Shown here piece after piece: positions 7,033-14,076 of a stretch of DNA of 23,806 nucleotides. The stretch comes from a virus, in the IMG/VR virus record IMGVR_UViG_3300001533_002172, positions 1-23,806 of that record. One strand, given 5' to 3'. The notes beneath the pieces were generated by a model. It was not told the DNA's origin, searched no databases, and worked only from the letters and a program-made list of their open reading frames with translations. The first letter of the stretch is position 1; each line of letters starts with the position of its first letter. A program made the position numbers and the translations under genes.

Positions 7033-7947
7033 CTACTCTCCTTCTATTACACGATAGCAAGCCAACACCAATCCTGGAAATCCTATGTTGTAAAACGGAT
7101 CCTCAAAACATTCTAAAACCAATCCTGCTTGACTGTTCCCTCCTTTTAATAAAACACTTGTTGCATAACCTAAAACAACTCTTCGAACACCTTCTGCGTC
7201 TTGCCCTTTCAATCCTGTTAAAATTCTGCTAACTTCTCTCCATCCTTTTCTTCCTATCAATGCCCTGCAGAGTTCAATGCTTTCGGTTTGTTCAATAGCG
7301 GCTTGCTGAGCTGTTCTCAGCCTGCGTCCTGCAGGTGTGTTCAACACCTGCTCCAGTATAGTTAAGGCGTTACGAGGCAATCCCTGGCTGTCTGTAATAA
7401 TTTGGTCAACAACTTCTTTGTCTAACTTGTCATTTTCTTTTTCAACAATGTCAAGCAATAAAGCCTCCATTTCTGTGTCGTCAAGAGGTTCAACTTGGAA
7501 TTGACTACAACGTCCTTTGATAGTTGGTAACAAACTACCTGGTTCAGTCGTACACAAAATGAAGTAAACAGATTGTGGTGTGTCTTCCAAAATTTTCAAA
7601 AATGCGTTTTGAGCATCTGTTGTCATTTTGTGAACCTCATCAATAATGTACGTTCTTCTACCTCCACCCAGTGGTGTGTAAAGGCAATTTTTACGTATCT
7701 CACGAACTGTATCAATACCACGGAATTGTGCCGTATCTAATTCAATTGTGTTGTTTTCCGTACAACCTAATTCACGTGTTACAATTCTTGCCAATGTAGT
7801 TTTTCCACAACCTGTAGGGCCGTGGAATAGAAACGTGTGCGGACATTTTTCAATGTCTTTTAACATAGTTCTCAACGGAGCAATTATATGTCTGTTGCCC
7901 CTTACCTCTTTCAATGTCTGTGGTCGATGTTTTATGTATAAACTCAT
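7033..7947 (-). CDS. DnaX/RFC-like clamp-loader ATPase
   Basis: The 304-aa AAA+ protein begins 'MSLYIKHRPQTLKEVRGN', the DnaX/RFC small-subunit opening. Walker A GPTGCGKT lies at 43-50, Walker B IIDEVH at 101-106, the sensor-1 strand 'FILCTTEP' near 129-136 and the 'GRCSQF' (SRC-type) motif at 145-150. A helical C-terminal domain follows. Clamp loaders open the sliding clamp and place it on primed DNA using ATP. The zinc-binding cysteines typical of bacterial DnaX are missing, and there is no separate delta subunit in the window, so a homo-oligomeric or host-assisted loader is possible. A promoter-like element ends only 6 bases before the ATG (7954-7984). The phage clamp gene lies upstream at 11157-12185. 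Confidence 0.85.
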   Translation of the reverse strand: MSLYIKHRPQTLKEVRGNRHIIAPLRTMLKDIEKCPHTFLFHGPTGCGKTTLARIVTRELGCTENNTIELDTAQFRGIDTVREIRKNCLYTPLGGGRRTYIIDEVHKMTTDAQNAFLKILEDTPQSVYFILCTTEPGSLLPTIKGRCSQFQVEPLDDTEMEALLLDIVEKENDKLDKEVVDQIITDSQGLPRNALTILEQVLNTPAGRRLRTAQQAAIEQTESIELCRALIGRKGWREVSRILTGLKGQDAEGVRRVVLGYATSVLLKGGNSQAGLVLECFEDPFYNIGFPGLVLACYRVIEGE

Positions 7948-7953
7948 ATTATG

Positions 7954-7984
7954 TAAAGTTAATTAAAATCAAAATAATAACAAA
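7954..7984 (-). promoter_or_regulatory. Bacteroidota-type promoter candidate for the clamp-loader operon
   Basis: Read leftward, TTTG (7984-7981) is followed after exactly 19 bases by TAACTTTA (7961-7954), close to the Bacteroidota consensus TTTG-N19-TAnnTTTG. The predicted start of transcription falls only a few bases from the ATG at 7947, so the message would be nearly leaderless. The surrounding 55-bp gap is almost pure A/T, so chance matches are possible. Confidence 0.45.
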
Positions 7985-8002
7985 ATAAATTAAAACAATT
8001 TT

Positions 8003-8254
8003 TTAAAATTCAAATAAACCCTTTGCTGACGAGGGTTTCATTCTCATTCTTTTTGTTGCTGGCTTTGTTCTCACCCTTTTTCTTTCAGTTTTTCCAATCA
8101 TTTCTTGCCATTCTTGTGTGTCTCCTGCTTTGTGAACAATCCTTTCCAGCACACCAATTTCTCTTAATGCAATATCTTTATCAGGTGATTTGTAAAACTC
8201 ACTGACATACTTTTTTCTTGACTCCAGTATTTCAAATAAATAATCAGTGTTCAT
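8003..8254 (-). CDS. Small basic hypothetical protein downstream of the polymerase
   Basis: From ATG at 8254 the product is 83 aa (begins MNTDYLFEILESRKKY). The first two thirds are helical and the C-terminal third is very basic ('ERKRVRTKPATKRMRMKPSS'), ending 'AKGLFEF'. The final 'GLFEF' is reminiscent of short hydrophobic clamp-binding peptides, but I cannot establish this. It overlaps the polymerase stop by 11 bases. Function unknown; a replisome accessory is plausible from position. Confidence 0.5.
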   Translation of the reverse strand: MNTDYLFEILESRKKYVSEFYKSPDKDIALREIGVLERIVHKAGDTQEWQEMIGKTERKRVRTKPATKRMRMKPSSAKGLFEF

Positions 8255-10826
8255 ATGGTTTCTTTTCTGCCCAGCTTTTATCAACTGGACTTAATTCAAA
8301 ATCAACTTCCAGTGGTGTAACAATCCAAGGCCAATGTTGACGAACATCATTACACATGATACATTCTACAATATTTACAACATTGGATAATTCGTTAGGG
8401 TTGACATCAAAAACTATTGAGTCATGTATTTGTCCAACAGGAACAGTATCCCAATGTTCTCTCATTTGAGCTTTTGTAATTTGAATAAAACTCCATAGCA
8501 AACAATGAAATGCAGATCCTTGTATTGGAGAGTTTATCACTTTACGTAAATCCATTACTCCTCTCAATGCAAACCCTGTTTTTGTTCGTATAAATCCGTG
8601 CGTTTGATAGTCCTTCCAGAGCCTCTCTTTCCACTCTTTATACATATAATATTTTCTCCAAAACTCCCTTTCAACTTGTTTAACATTTTCTGTGAAGTCA
8701 TCAAATGATCTTATTCCCTCATTACGGAAATGATCAGACAAATTAGCATCTCTAAATTTGATCCCTTCCCCTCTCCCCCAAAAAGATTTAGAAAGTTTTC
8801 CCCATTCACAAGCCAATCCTTCTGCACAATTTTTGTACCAACTGCCATATAATTCTGGAAAAAAGAAACCGTTTTTGGTTGCTGAACGCAAAAGTTTGTG
8901 GTGAGGATTAGATGCATCATACCCGGCAAACTTAAACACTTTCATACACCATTCTGCATGAACGTCTCCTTCCAACACATCTTTAATTAAATTTTCATCT
9001 TCACTATAACAAGCTGCAATCCTTCCTTCCAATTGTCCATAATCCACTTCCATTAATTGATGCCCTGGGCGTGGATAAATAACACCTCGAATAATTCCAC
9101 CTAACTCTTTGTTTCGAATGGGGATATTCTGAAAATTCGGAGAATCTGAACTGCTTCTGTACGTACGAGCAATATGCAAGTTAAAGAATGGGTGAATGTA
9201 TCCATTAACTGCCTCCCTCTTTAGAGATGATAAATAAGTATTCTTAACCTTTTTTAATTGTTTTAATTGAACTAACAGGTTTAGATCAGGAATATTAAGT
9301 TTTTCTAAAGCATCTTCCCCTGTTGATCCTTGCCGTCCTCCTGAGGTTGTTTTATGTGGTTTGAGTCGTTTTGTTTTGTAAAGAAAATCACTCAATTGTT
9401 GAGGGCTGTAAATGTTCAATGTTTTTTTACTACTCTTCTCCCAGTCTTTTGCAAAATCAGATTCTAAGAATTCCTTTTCTTGCGTTCTAATCTTCCTCTC
9501 AATTTTCCGTTCCTGTTTTTCTACTTCTTTAGAATCAATTCTAATTCCTTGTTGCTCTGCTCTGGTTAATGCAAGAACTCCTTCGTGTAACAAATCGTAC
9601 GCTTCTTTATCTTCTGGACTCATACTATTGATTTGCTTCATAGCTAAACGATATTGATGTGTGCTGTCTTTTGCACAATATTTCATCAGTTTCTGTCTAC
9701 CGGAGTTGGTTTGAATGAGTTCTTTTATTCTATTTAATGAGTTTCCATTTTTGCTTTCAACAGCACTTAACCATTTATCAACATCACTACTGTAATCAAT
9801 AATTCCAAAATTAACATAGGTTTGAAACTTTAATCCAGATATTCCTCCCCTATTATCCAACACGTGAGCAGCCAGCATACTATCCCAATACCAATTCTTA
9901 ACTGTTGCTCCTAAAATCTCTTTGCTCCATTCATGTTCAAATCGCATATTGTGTGCCATTTTTTTAATTCTGCGATTTGTTAATGTTCTAATATAATATT
10001 GTCTTTGAGAAGGATCTTCTGGCATCATGAAAACATAAACATCATTTTCGTTCGTTGCAACACTACAACAAATGATTTCATGCCCTTCTGCTTGCGGTTT
10101 CAATCCTGTTGTTTCGTAGTCTATTGTTTCTTCATTTTCAATTTCATTTAATTCACTCAAGTCTGAGATGTATTTAATATTTGGTTCCTTATAAACTGGA
10201 AATCTGCTATCTAATTTGGCAAATGCCCTTTCCAAATCATTTTTCCAAACCGTAATTAATTCGTCTGCATTTGACCTCATTATAAAACTGGGATGGAAAA
10301 CAGGACAGATCCATGCTTTAAAATCTTGATCAGGAATAGTCCAACCTCTCCATTTGTTGATCCCTCCAATTGCTCCCTTCATCCAACGATGTCCTAAAAT
10401 AGATTCAATAGCCGTGTTCCCTAATAAAACAATAATTTTAGGTTTCCTTTCAGCAATCACTTGTAAAACTCTCCGTCTGCAACATTCTATTTCATAACTT
10501 GTTGGTGTACGATTTGTTCCTTTTTTTGTCATTGGACGGCAACTAACGGCATTGATGTTCAAACAATCTTCAAACAAATCCACTCCCAACTCTTTATACA
10601 TTTTTTGCAATGTTCGCCCAGCTTTTCCTTGCCAAGGTTCACCTCGTGCATCTTCTAATTCACCAGGTGCTTCCCCAATATTTAAAATTCCTTTACGAAA
10701 CTCGCCGTAGGGTTTCATCATAGGTGAATTTACTTTGCGGAATAATCCACAAGAGTGACAAGAACGGGACTTTCCATCAGGTCTTAAAACAGATTGTGTT
10801 TCACGTTTTGTGAAGAATCCTGTCAT
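8244..10826 (-). CDS. UDG-like domain / 3'-5' exonuclease / family A DNA polymerase fusion
   Basis: The product is 860 aa. Residues 1-205 form a family-4-type uracil-DNA glycosylase-like domain: CxxC (C23, C26), GEAPGELED (51-59), GEPWQGKAG, C115/C116, C174 and HPSF (178-181). The cysteines could bind a 4Fe-4S cluster. Residues 230-400 are a DnaQ-like exonuclease with D236/E238 ('DYETTG'), N293-F296-E297 and D387. Residues 410-860 are the polymerase: motif A DYGQLEGR (D595, E600), motif B R647, K651 and F655 ending ELYG, motif C QIHDSIVFDV (H801, D802). Motif C has Ser where E. coli Pol I has Glu883. This is the phage replicative polymerase, working with the encoded clamp and clamp loader. 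UDG-PolA fusions are known from some phages. Whether the UDG part is active cannot be told. Confidence 0.9.
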   Translation of the reverse strand: MTGFFTKRETQSVLRPDGKSRSCHSCGLFRKVNSPMMKPYGEFRKGILNIGEAPGELEDARGEPWQGKAGRTLQKMYKELGVDLFEDCLNINAVSCRPMTKKGTNRTPTSYEIECCRRRVLQVIAERKPKIIVLLGNTAIESILGHRWMKGAIGGINKWRGWTIPDQDFKAWICPVFHPSFIMRSNADELITVWKNDLERAFAKLDSRFPVYKEPNIKYISDLSELNEIENEETIDYETTGLKPQAEGHEIICCSVATNENDVYVFMMPEDPSQRQYYIRTLTNRRIKKMAHNMRFEHEWSKEILGATVKNWYWDSMLAAHVLDNRGGISGLKFQTYVNFGIIDYSSDVDKWLSAVESKNGNSLNRIKELIQTNSGRQKLMKYCAKDSTHQYRLAMKQINSMSPEDKEAYDLLHEGVLALTRAEQQGIRIDSKEVEKQERKIERKIRTQEKEFLESDFAKDWEKSSKKTLNIYSPQQLSDFLYKTKRLKPHKTTSGGRQGSTGEDALEKLNIPDLNLLVQLKQLKKVKNTYLSSLKREAVNGYIHPFFNLHIARTYRSSSDSPNFQNIPIRNKELGGIIRGVIYPRPGHQLMEVDYGQLEGRIAACYSEDENLIKDVLEGDVHAEWCMKVFKFAGYDASNPHHKLLRSATKNGFFFPELYGSWYKNCAEGLACEWGKLSKSFWGRGEGIKFRDANLSDHFRNEGIRSFDDFTENVKQVEREFWRKYYMYKEWKERLWKDYQTHGFIRTKTGFALRGVMDLRKVINSPIQGSAFHCLLWSFIQITKAQMREHWDTVPVGQIHDSIVFDVNPNELSNVVNIVECIMCNDVRQHWPWIVTPLEVDFELSPVDKSWAEKKPYEH

Positions 10827-11155
10827 CTTATTGCTTTTAATATTCCTTGTTTTACTCTCAATGCCATTGATAAATGAAATTGATATTTAGCATCACCTAA
10901 TTCTATAAAACACACATCATCTTCAATCCAAAATTTTAGATCATCAAATATACTCTCAGGTAATTTTTTAGGTATAATAAAGGAGCATCTTGGAAAAGAA
11001 TAGCTTTTATAAATTTCATTATGATAATATGCTTTCCCTTTTACTTTTTCTACTTCTATCAAGTTTAGGCAATTCGTGATATTCATTATAGCCCATTTTA
11101 GTTTATCATTAAAACCATGATTTTTTAATTCTGATTGTTTAAATAATCCTGCCAT
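10823..11155 (-). CDS. Hypothetical protein between clamp and polymerase genes
   Basis: The 110-aa product (begins MAGLFKQSELKNHGF) has mixed alpha/beta character and an acidic stretch 'DDLKFWIEDDVCFIELGDAKY'. I recognise no family. Its ATG at 11155 follows the clamp stop by one base, and its stop overlaps the polymerase ATG by 4 bases. It is therefore co-transcribed with, and possibly functionally tied to, the replisome genes. Function unknown. Confidence 0.55.
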   Translation of the reverse strand: MAGLFKQSELKNHGFNDKLKWAIMNITNCLNLIEVEKVKGKAYYHNEIYKSYSFPRCSFIIPKKLPESIFDDLKFWIEDDVCFIELGDAKYQFHLSMALRVKQGILKAIR

Positions 11156-11156
11156 T

Positions 11157-12185
11157 TTAATTCTGTTTTACATTTTCACGAAGTGTTGAAATATAAATCC
11201 AATCCTCACTTGAGAATTTTAACATACTTTCATAGACTTTACACGTACAAGTATCTTTCAAAATTCCTTGCAATAAATAGGGAGTTATGGAAAAGGAAAA
11301 ATCCTTTCCTTTGTGTTCTTCAATTTTAATTGATTCTTTGAACCAAGCTGTTTCAGATTCGCTTGACACAACTAATCTTGTTCCTGCAATAGAAACATTG
11401 ACTCCTTCTTCATTCATTTGTTTCATAAAAATTTCTGCTTTGTCCAGCACCTCAGTTGTTTCTTTTGGAAACACAAAGTCAAATGCCCCTTCATCTTTTG
11501 GTAATGCATCTGAAACATTAACATATTTTTCATCAAGTGTGCGGCAGGAAATTTCAGTGCCTTGTTCATTTTTAAAATGCAACCACCCTCTACCAGAAGA
11601 TACGTGTGTTGGTTTTATTTTCAAAACTTCTTTCATAGACACTCCAGGAATCAATGTTGAAGAAAAACTCAATTTCTCTCCCAGCTCATATCTAACAAGC
11701 CTAAAATTGTCTGTTGCTTCAACAACTCCTTTTTCATTTAAGTGAATGCAAACAAGTTTTGGATTGGACATATCCTTTGCAACACAAGGAATGGCAAATC
11801 CTAATGCTTTTAAGAATTTCTCAGGTAAAGGTTTCCAATCACTTTCTTTTTTCAACTCTTCTTCTAAAGGCAAAGAGATTTCCAACATTAAAGCAAATCC
11901 AGCTCTTGCCCGGCCAGCTTTCATTTGTATTTCATTTTCTTCAGTTGTGATAATGATTTCATCATTTTTCACTTTGCTCAAGAATTTATACAACTCTTCA
12001 GCCTTAATCACGCCTTGCAACTCTACATCTGGGAGTGGATGTGAAATACAAATTTCATCATTGTACGTAACAACCTTTCCTTCTGTGAATGCAAATGATG
12101 TGGTTTGTTCAATAATCTCTTTGTTTGCTAAACCAGGTTTCACAATTTCAAGTGCCTGTTTCAATTCGTCTTTTTTAATCTTCAT
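11157..12185 (-). CDS. DnaN-like sliding clamp
   Basis: The 342-aa product (E. coli beta clamp is 366) shows the three-repeat layout of DnaN. It opens 'MKIKKDELKQALEIVKPGL'. The most telling central motif is 'GVVEATDNFRLVRYEL', matching the beta-clamp 'ATDGHRLA' segment, and the third domain includes 'VNVSIAGTRLVVSS'. The clamp encircles DNA and tethers the polymerase; the phage also encodes its own DnaX/RFC-like loader. It overlaps the preceding 185-aa gene by 11 bases, which links the DNA-modification cluster to the replisome operon. Sequence similarity to bacterial DnaN is distant, so family assignment rests on the ATD motif, length and context. Confidence 0.75.
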   Translation of the reverse strand: MKIKKDELKQALEIVKPGLANKEIIEQTTSFAFTEGKVVTYNDEICISHPLPDVELQGVIKAEELYKFLSKVKNDEIIITTEENEIQMKAGRARAGFALMLEISLPLEEELKKESDWKPLPEKFLKALGFAIPCVAKDMSNPKLVCIHLNEKGVVEATDNFRLVRYELGEKLSFSSTLIPGVSMKEVLKIKPTHVSSGRGWLHFKNEQGTEISCRTLDEKYVNVSDALPKDEGAFDFVFPKETTEVLDKAEIFMKQMNEEGVNVSIAGTRLVVSSESETAWFKESIKIEEHKGKDFSFSITPYLLQGILKDTCTCKVYESMLKFSSEDWIYISTLRENVKQN

Positions 12186-12732
12186 CTTTAAATATTTTAC
12201 TGATTTTCTTCTTTAATTCTTCAAAGTTTTGAAAGTCATAATCTTCATATCCCGGGAAATGTATCCTGTCGAGTTTTTCTTTTTTCAGTCGATAAGTTAA
12301 TTTCCAATAATTCTCAGGAATATTTTCATACTTTTCTAACCAATACAAATCTCTGTCATTTGGTTTTTGCAATATAACAAGGAAATATAATTGATATTTT
12401 TTAGCAATATACCACATTTCCGTTAATTTTACATGATCACTCATAGATATGAAATCTTTCCTAACGTTCAGTCGTGGATAATCTGACAATGCTTTTACAG
12501 TTGTTTCCCCTGCTCTGTAAGGGCGGATCCACGGAACGATTAATAGTGAACGTTTTATTGACTTAGATGTTAAATATATTAAAACACCTGATCCTATCTC
12601 TGGAGCATCATGCAACTCTGCCTTATAATTTGTAGTTTTAAATTTAGGTAAAACACTTTCTAAAACTTTGTCTGCTATCTCATCAACACTTTTCTGTCGT
12701 TTAGGAGTTTCAAATGTAAATAAAGGTTTCAT
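12175..12732 (-). CDS. Hypothetical protein at the end of the dpdA cluster
   Basis: The 185-aa product has an N-terminal helix ('VDEIADKVLESVLPKF'), then beta strands 'GVLIYLTSKSIKRSLLIVPWIRPYR', a helical stretch and another strand 'YQLYFLVILQKPND'. The C-terminus is charged. I recognise no family and no cysteines or clear metal-binding signature; a nuclease-like alpha/beta core is possible but unproven. It is joined by ATGA to the small ORF that is itself joined by ATGA to dpdA, and overlaps the clamp gene by 11 bases. A link to base modification or its delivery to DNA is inferred from this coupling only. Confidence 0.55.
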   Translation of the reverse strand: MKPLFTFETPKRQKSVDEIADKVLESVLPKFKTTNYKAELHDAPEIGSGVLIYLTSKSIKRSLLIVPWIRPYRAGETTVKALSDYPRLNVRKDFISMSDHVKLTEMWYIAKKYQLYFLVILQKPNDRDLYWLEKYENIPENYWKLTYRLKKEKLDRIHFPGYEDYDFQNFEELKKKISKIFKDED

Positions 12733-12899
12733 TTTTCTTCAATTCTTTCAATTAATTTCTGAAATCGTGAATTTCCTTTATGACTTTTTGTTTTTATAGA
12801 CTTAAAGGATAAAAGTACACCCCAATTTTGGCTATCCATAGAACGCATTCTTCTGCTGTTCTCTTGTTTTTTTCCGTCTCCTGCAAAATAAATAATCAT
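12729..12899 (-). CDS. 56-aa protein coupled to dpdA, possible detached transglycosylase segment
   Basis: From ATG at 12899 (ATGA overlap with the dpdA stop) the product is 56 aa. It contains 'IIYFAGDGKKQENSRRMRS' and 'NWGVLLSFKSIKTKS'. This resembles the first strand and helix that precede the 'F(I/L)DSGA' motif in phage TGT-like proteins ('...YFAG...LLSYYYL...'). The neighbouring DpdA begins almost directly at that motif and lacks this piece. The two products might therefore form one fold in trans, with the order of the parts swapped in the genome. The resemblance is from memory and weak; an independent small protein is the alternative. Confidence 0.5.
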   Translation of the reverse strand: MIIYFAGDGKKQENSRRMRSMDSQNWGVLLSFKSIKTKSHKGNSRFQKLIERIEEK

Positions 12900-13756
12900 A
12901 ACGCAAATAATTTTTTTCTTAATGAGAATGACCAAGGCCACTTTGGTAAACTATCACATAGGTCTACGAAATACATTGCATTCGCATCGCTTCTCATATC
13001 TGTATCGTTAGACACACCTTTTTCAATAATTTCTCCTTTTTCGTTCGTTTCTCCTAAAACAAATCCTTTTTCTTTTAGATACCTTTCCACAATGTTTTCC
13101 ATGATATGGTTTGTAGTTCGCTTTTTGGTTTTGCTTGGATTGTTTGAAACACGAATTGCATGAAAAGGAACATCATAACGCCACTGATCTCCTCGAAGAT
13201 GGGGAACAATTAATTGACCGTACATAGACAATCTTAACCAGCTTGTACTGTCAACACTCCACCAAGGATACCTTGTCATTAGTCTGTGACTTGTCATAGC
13301 AAAACCGTGAACCTTGACAGCAGGAGTTCTGTCTTTTGTGTCACAAATGATGTCAAACATTTCGTCCGCCCACTTTTTATATCCACTATACGATCCTTTT
13401 TGACCAACACCTCCTAATGCTATATATTTGTACCCGTCTTTTAGATACCTAATCAAATATTTCCTATCTGTGTCTGCGTGAACAACAGGGATAGGATGCA
13501 ATCCATGTTCTTCTTCAAGGTACTTTTGAGATTTATATGTTAATTCTGGATTGAATATAACATCTACATTGGCATAATTCACAATTTTGCCATTCATATC
13601 TTTTACAAATTTAGCAAATAAATCCAAGTATTTTTTGAACTCGTCTGTTTCATACCACAGGTAGCCGTTTTTACCTCCTACATTTTTAACGAATTCGTTG
13701 TATAAACCATGGGCGCCTGAGTCTATGAATACAGGATTGACAAAACTTCTTTTCAT
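12896..13756 (-). CDS. dpdA: DpdA-like DNA guanine transglycosylase (TGT superfamily)
   Basis: The 286-aa product has the landmarks of the TGT/DpdA barrel. These are 'FIDSGAHG' with D12 as probable general acid/base, 'VVHADTD' (91-97), the base-binding glycine motif 'YIALGGVGQKG' (111-121), 'KVHGFAMTS' (148-155) and 'WWSVDSTSW' (165-173), where D169 is the probable nucleophile. The tRNA-enzyme zinc site (three Cys and one His) is not visible, as expected for a DNA-acting relative. DpdA enzymes exchange guanine in DNA for a 7-deazaguanine, blocking host restriction. FolE, a QueD paralogue, QueE and QueD encoded just upstream supply the precursor. It starts two bases after the QueD paralogue and overlaps the 56-aa gene by ATGA. 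Alternative: a tRNA-specific TGT relative, less likely in this context. The N-terminus is short. Confidence 0.75.
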   Translation of the reverse strand: MKRSFVNPVFIDSGAHGLYNEFVKNVGGKNGYLWYETDEFKKYLDLFAKFVKDMNGKIVNYANVDVIFNPELTYKSQKYLEEEHGLHPIPVVHADTDRKYLIRYLKDGYKYIALGGVGQKGSYSGYKKWADEMFDIICDTKDRTPAVKVHGFAMTSHRLMTRYPWWSVDSTSWLRLSMYGQLIVPHLRGDQWRYDVPFHAIRVSNNPSKTKKRTTNHIMENIVERYLKEKGFVLGETNEKGEIIEKGVSNDTDMRSDANAMYFVDLCDSLPKWPWSFSLRKKLFAL

Positions 13757-13758
13757 AA

Positions 13759-14076
13759 TTATTCTTTTATTATTTCTGCTCCATTTTCATCATCTTCAAA
13801 AACACTGACATAAACTGCCTTAAATGTTTTCATCAGTGTTTCTGCTATGTCTTCACAAGAAGTGTTTTCAAGATAATGATCAAGATAATTTATTTTTATA
13901 AATAAATCAACTTGCCACTTCTTTTTTATAAATTCAATTTCTCTGTCATTATGAGAAACTTCCCATTTCATTGTTACATAGAAAACGTGGCGGTGTTCAT
14001 ACTTGAGATAATTTTTTGCCTTTTTCCAACTGTGAGTTGCTGAAAAACTGGTTTTAATCACAACATATTTTTTCAT
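13759..14076 (-). CDS. QueD/PTPS-fold paralogue lacking the catalytic cysteine
   Basis: The 105-aa product aligns by eye with the second QueD-like protein of this window (17393-17752). 'FSATHSW' (11-17) corresponds to 'FCAAHQL'. 'YEHRHVFYVTMKWEV' (26-40) corresponds to 'VHGHNYKVKVEL', keeping the zinc ligands H15, H28 and H30. 'LDHYLENTSCEDIAETL' corresponds to 'LDHQFLNN...TAENIAKW', keeping the Asp-His pair. The position of the QueD catalytic cysteine (four residues before the second His) is Leu24. It probably binds zinc and a pterin- or deazapurine-like ligand but should not perform the QueD reaction. It lies between the glycosyltransferase (ATGA overlap) and dpdA (2-base gap). A role in altering 7-carboxy-7-deazaguanine, for example decarboxylation, is inference. 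Confidence 0.65.
   Translation of the reverse strand: MKKYVVIKTSFSATHSWKKAKNYLKYEHRHVFYVTMKWEVSHNDREIEFIKKKWQVDLFIKINYLDHYLENTSCEDIAETLMKTFKAVYVSVFEDDENGAEIIKE

Noticed and set aside
10440-10448. A further AGGTTTCCT copy within the polymerase gene
   Set aside because: Single isolated copy without 23-bp spacing or palindrome; expected by chance in this sequence.
11287-12216. Two long plus-strand open frames (about 150 codons each) opposite the clamp gene
   Set aside because: Ser/Phe-rich shadow translations of a well-supported minus-strand DnaN-like gene; no family resemblance.
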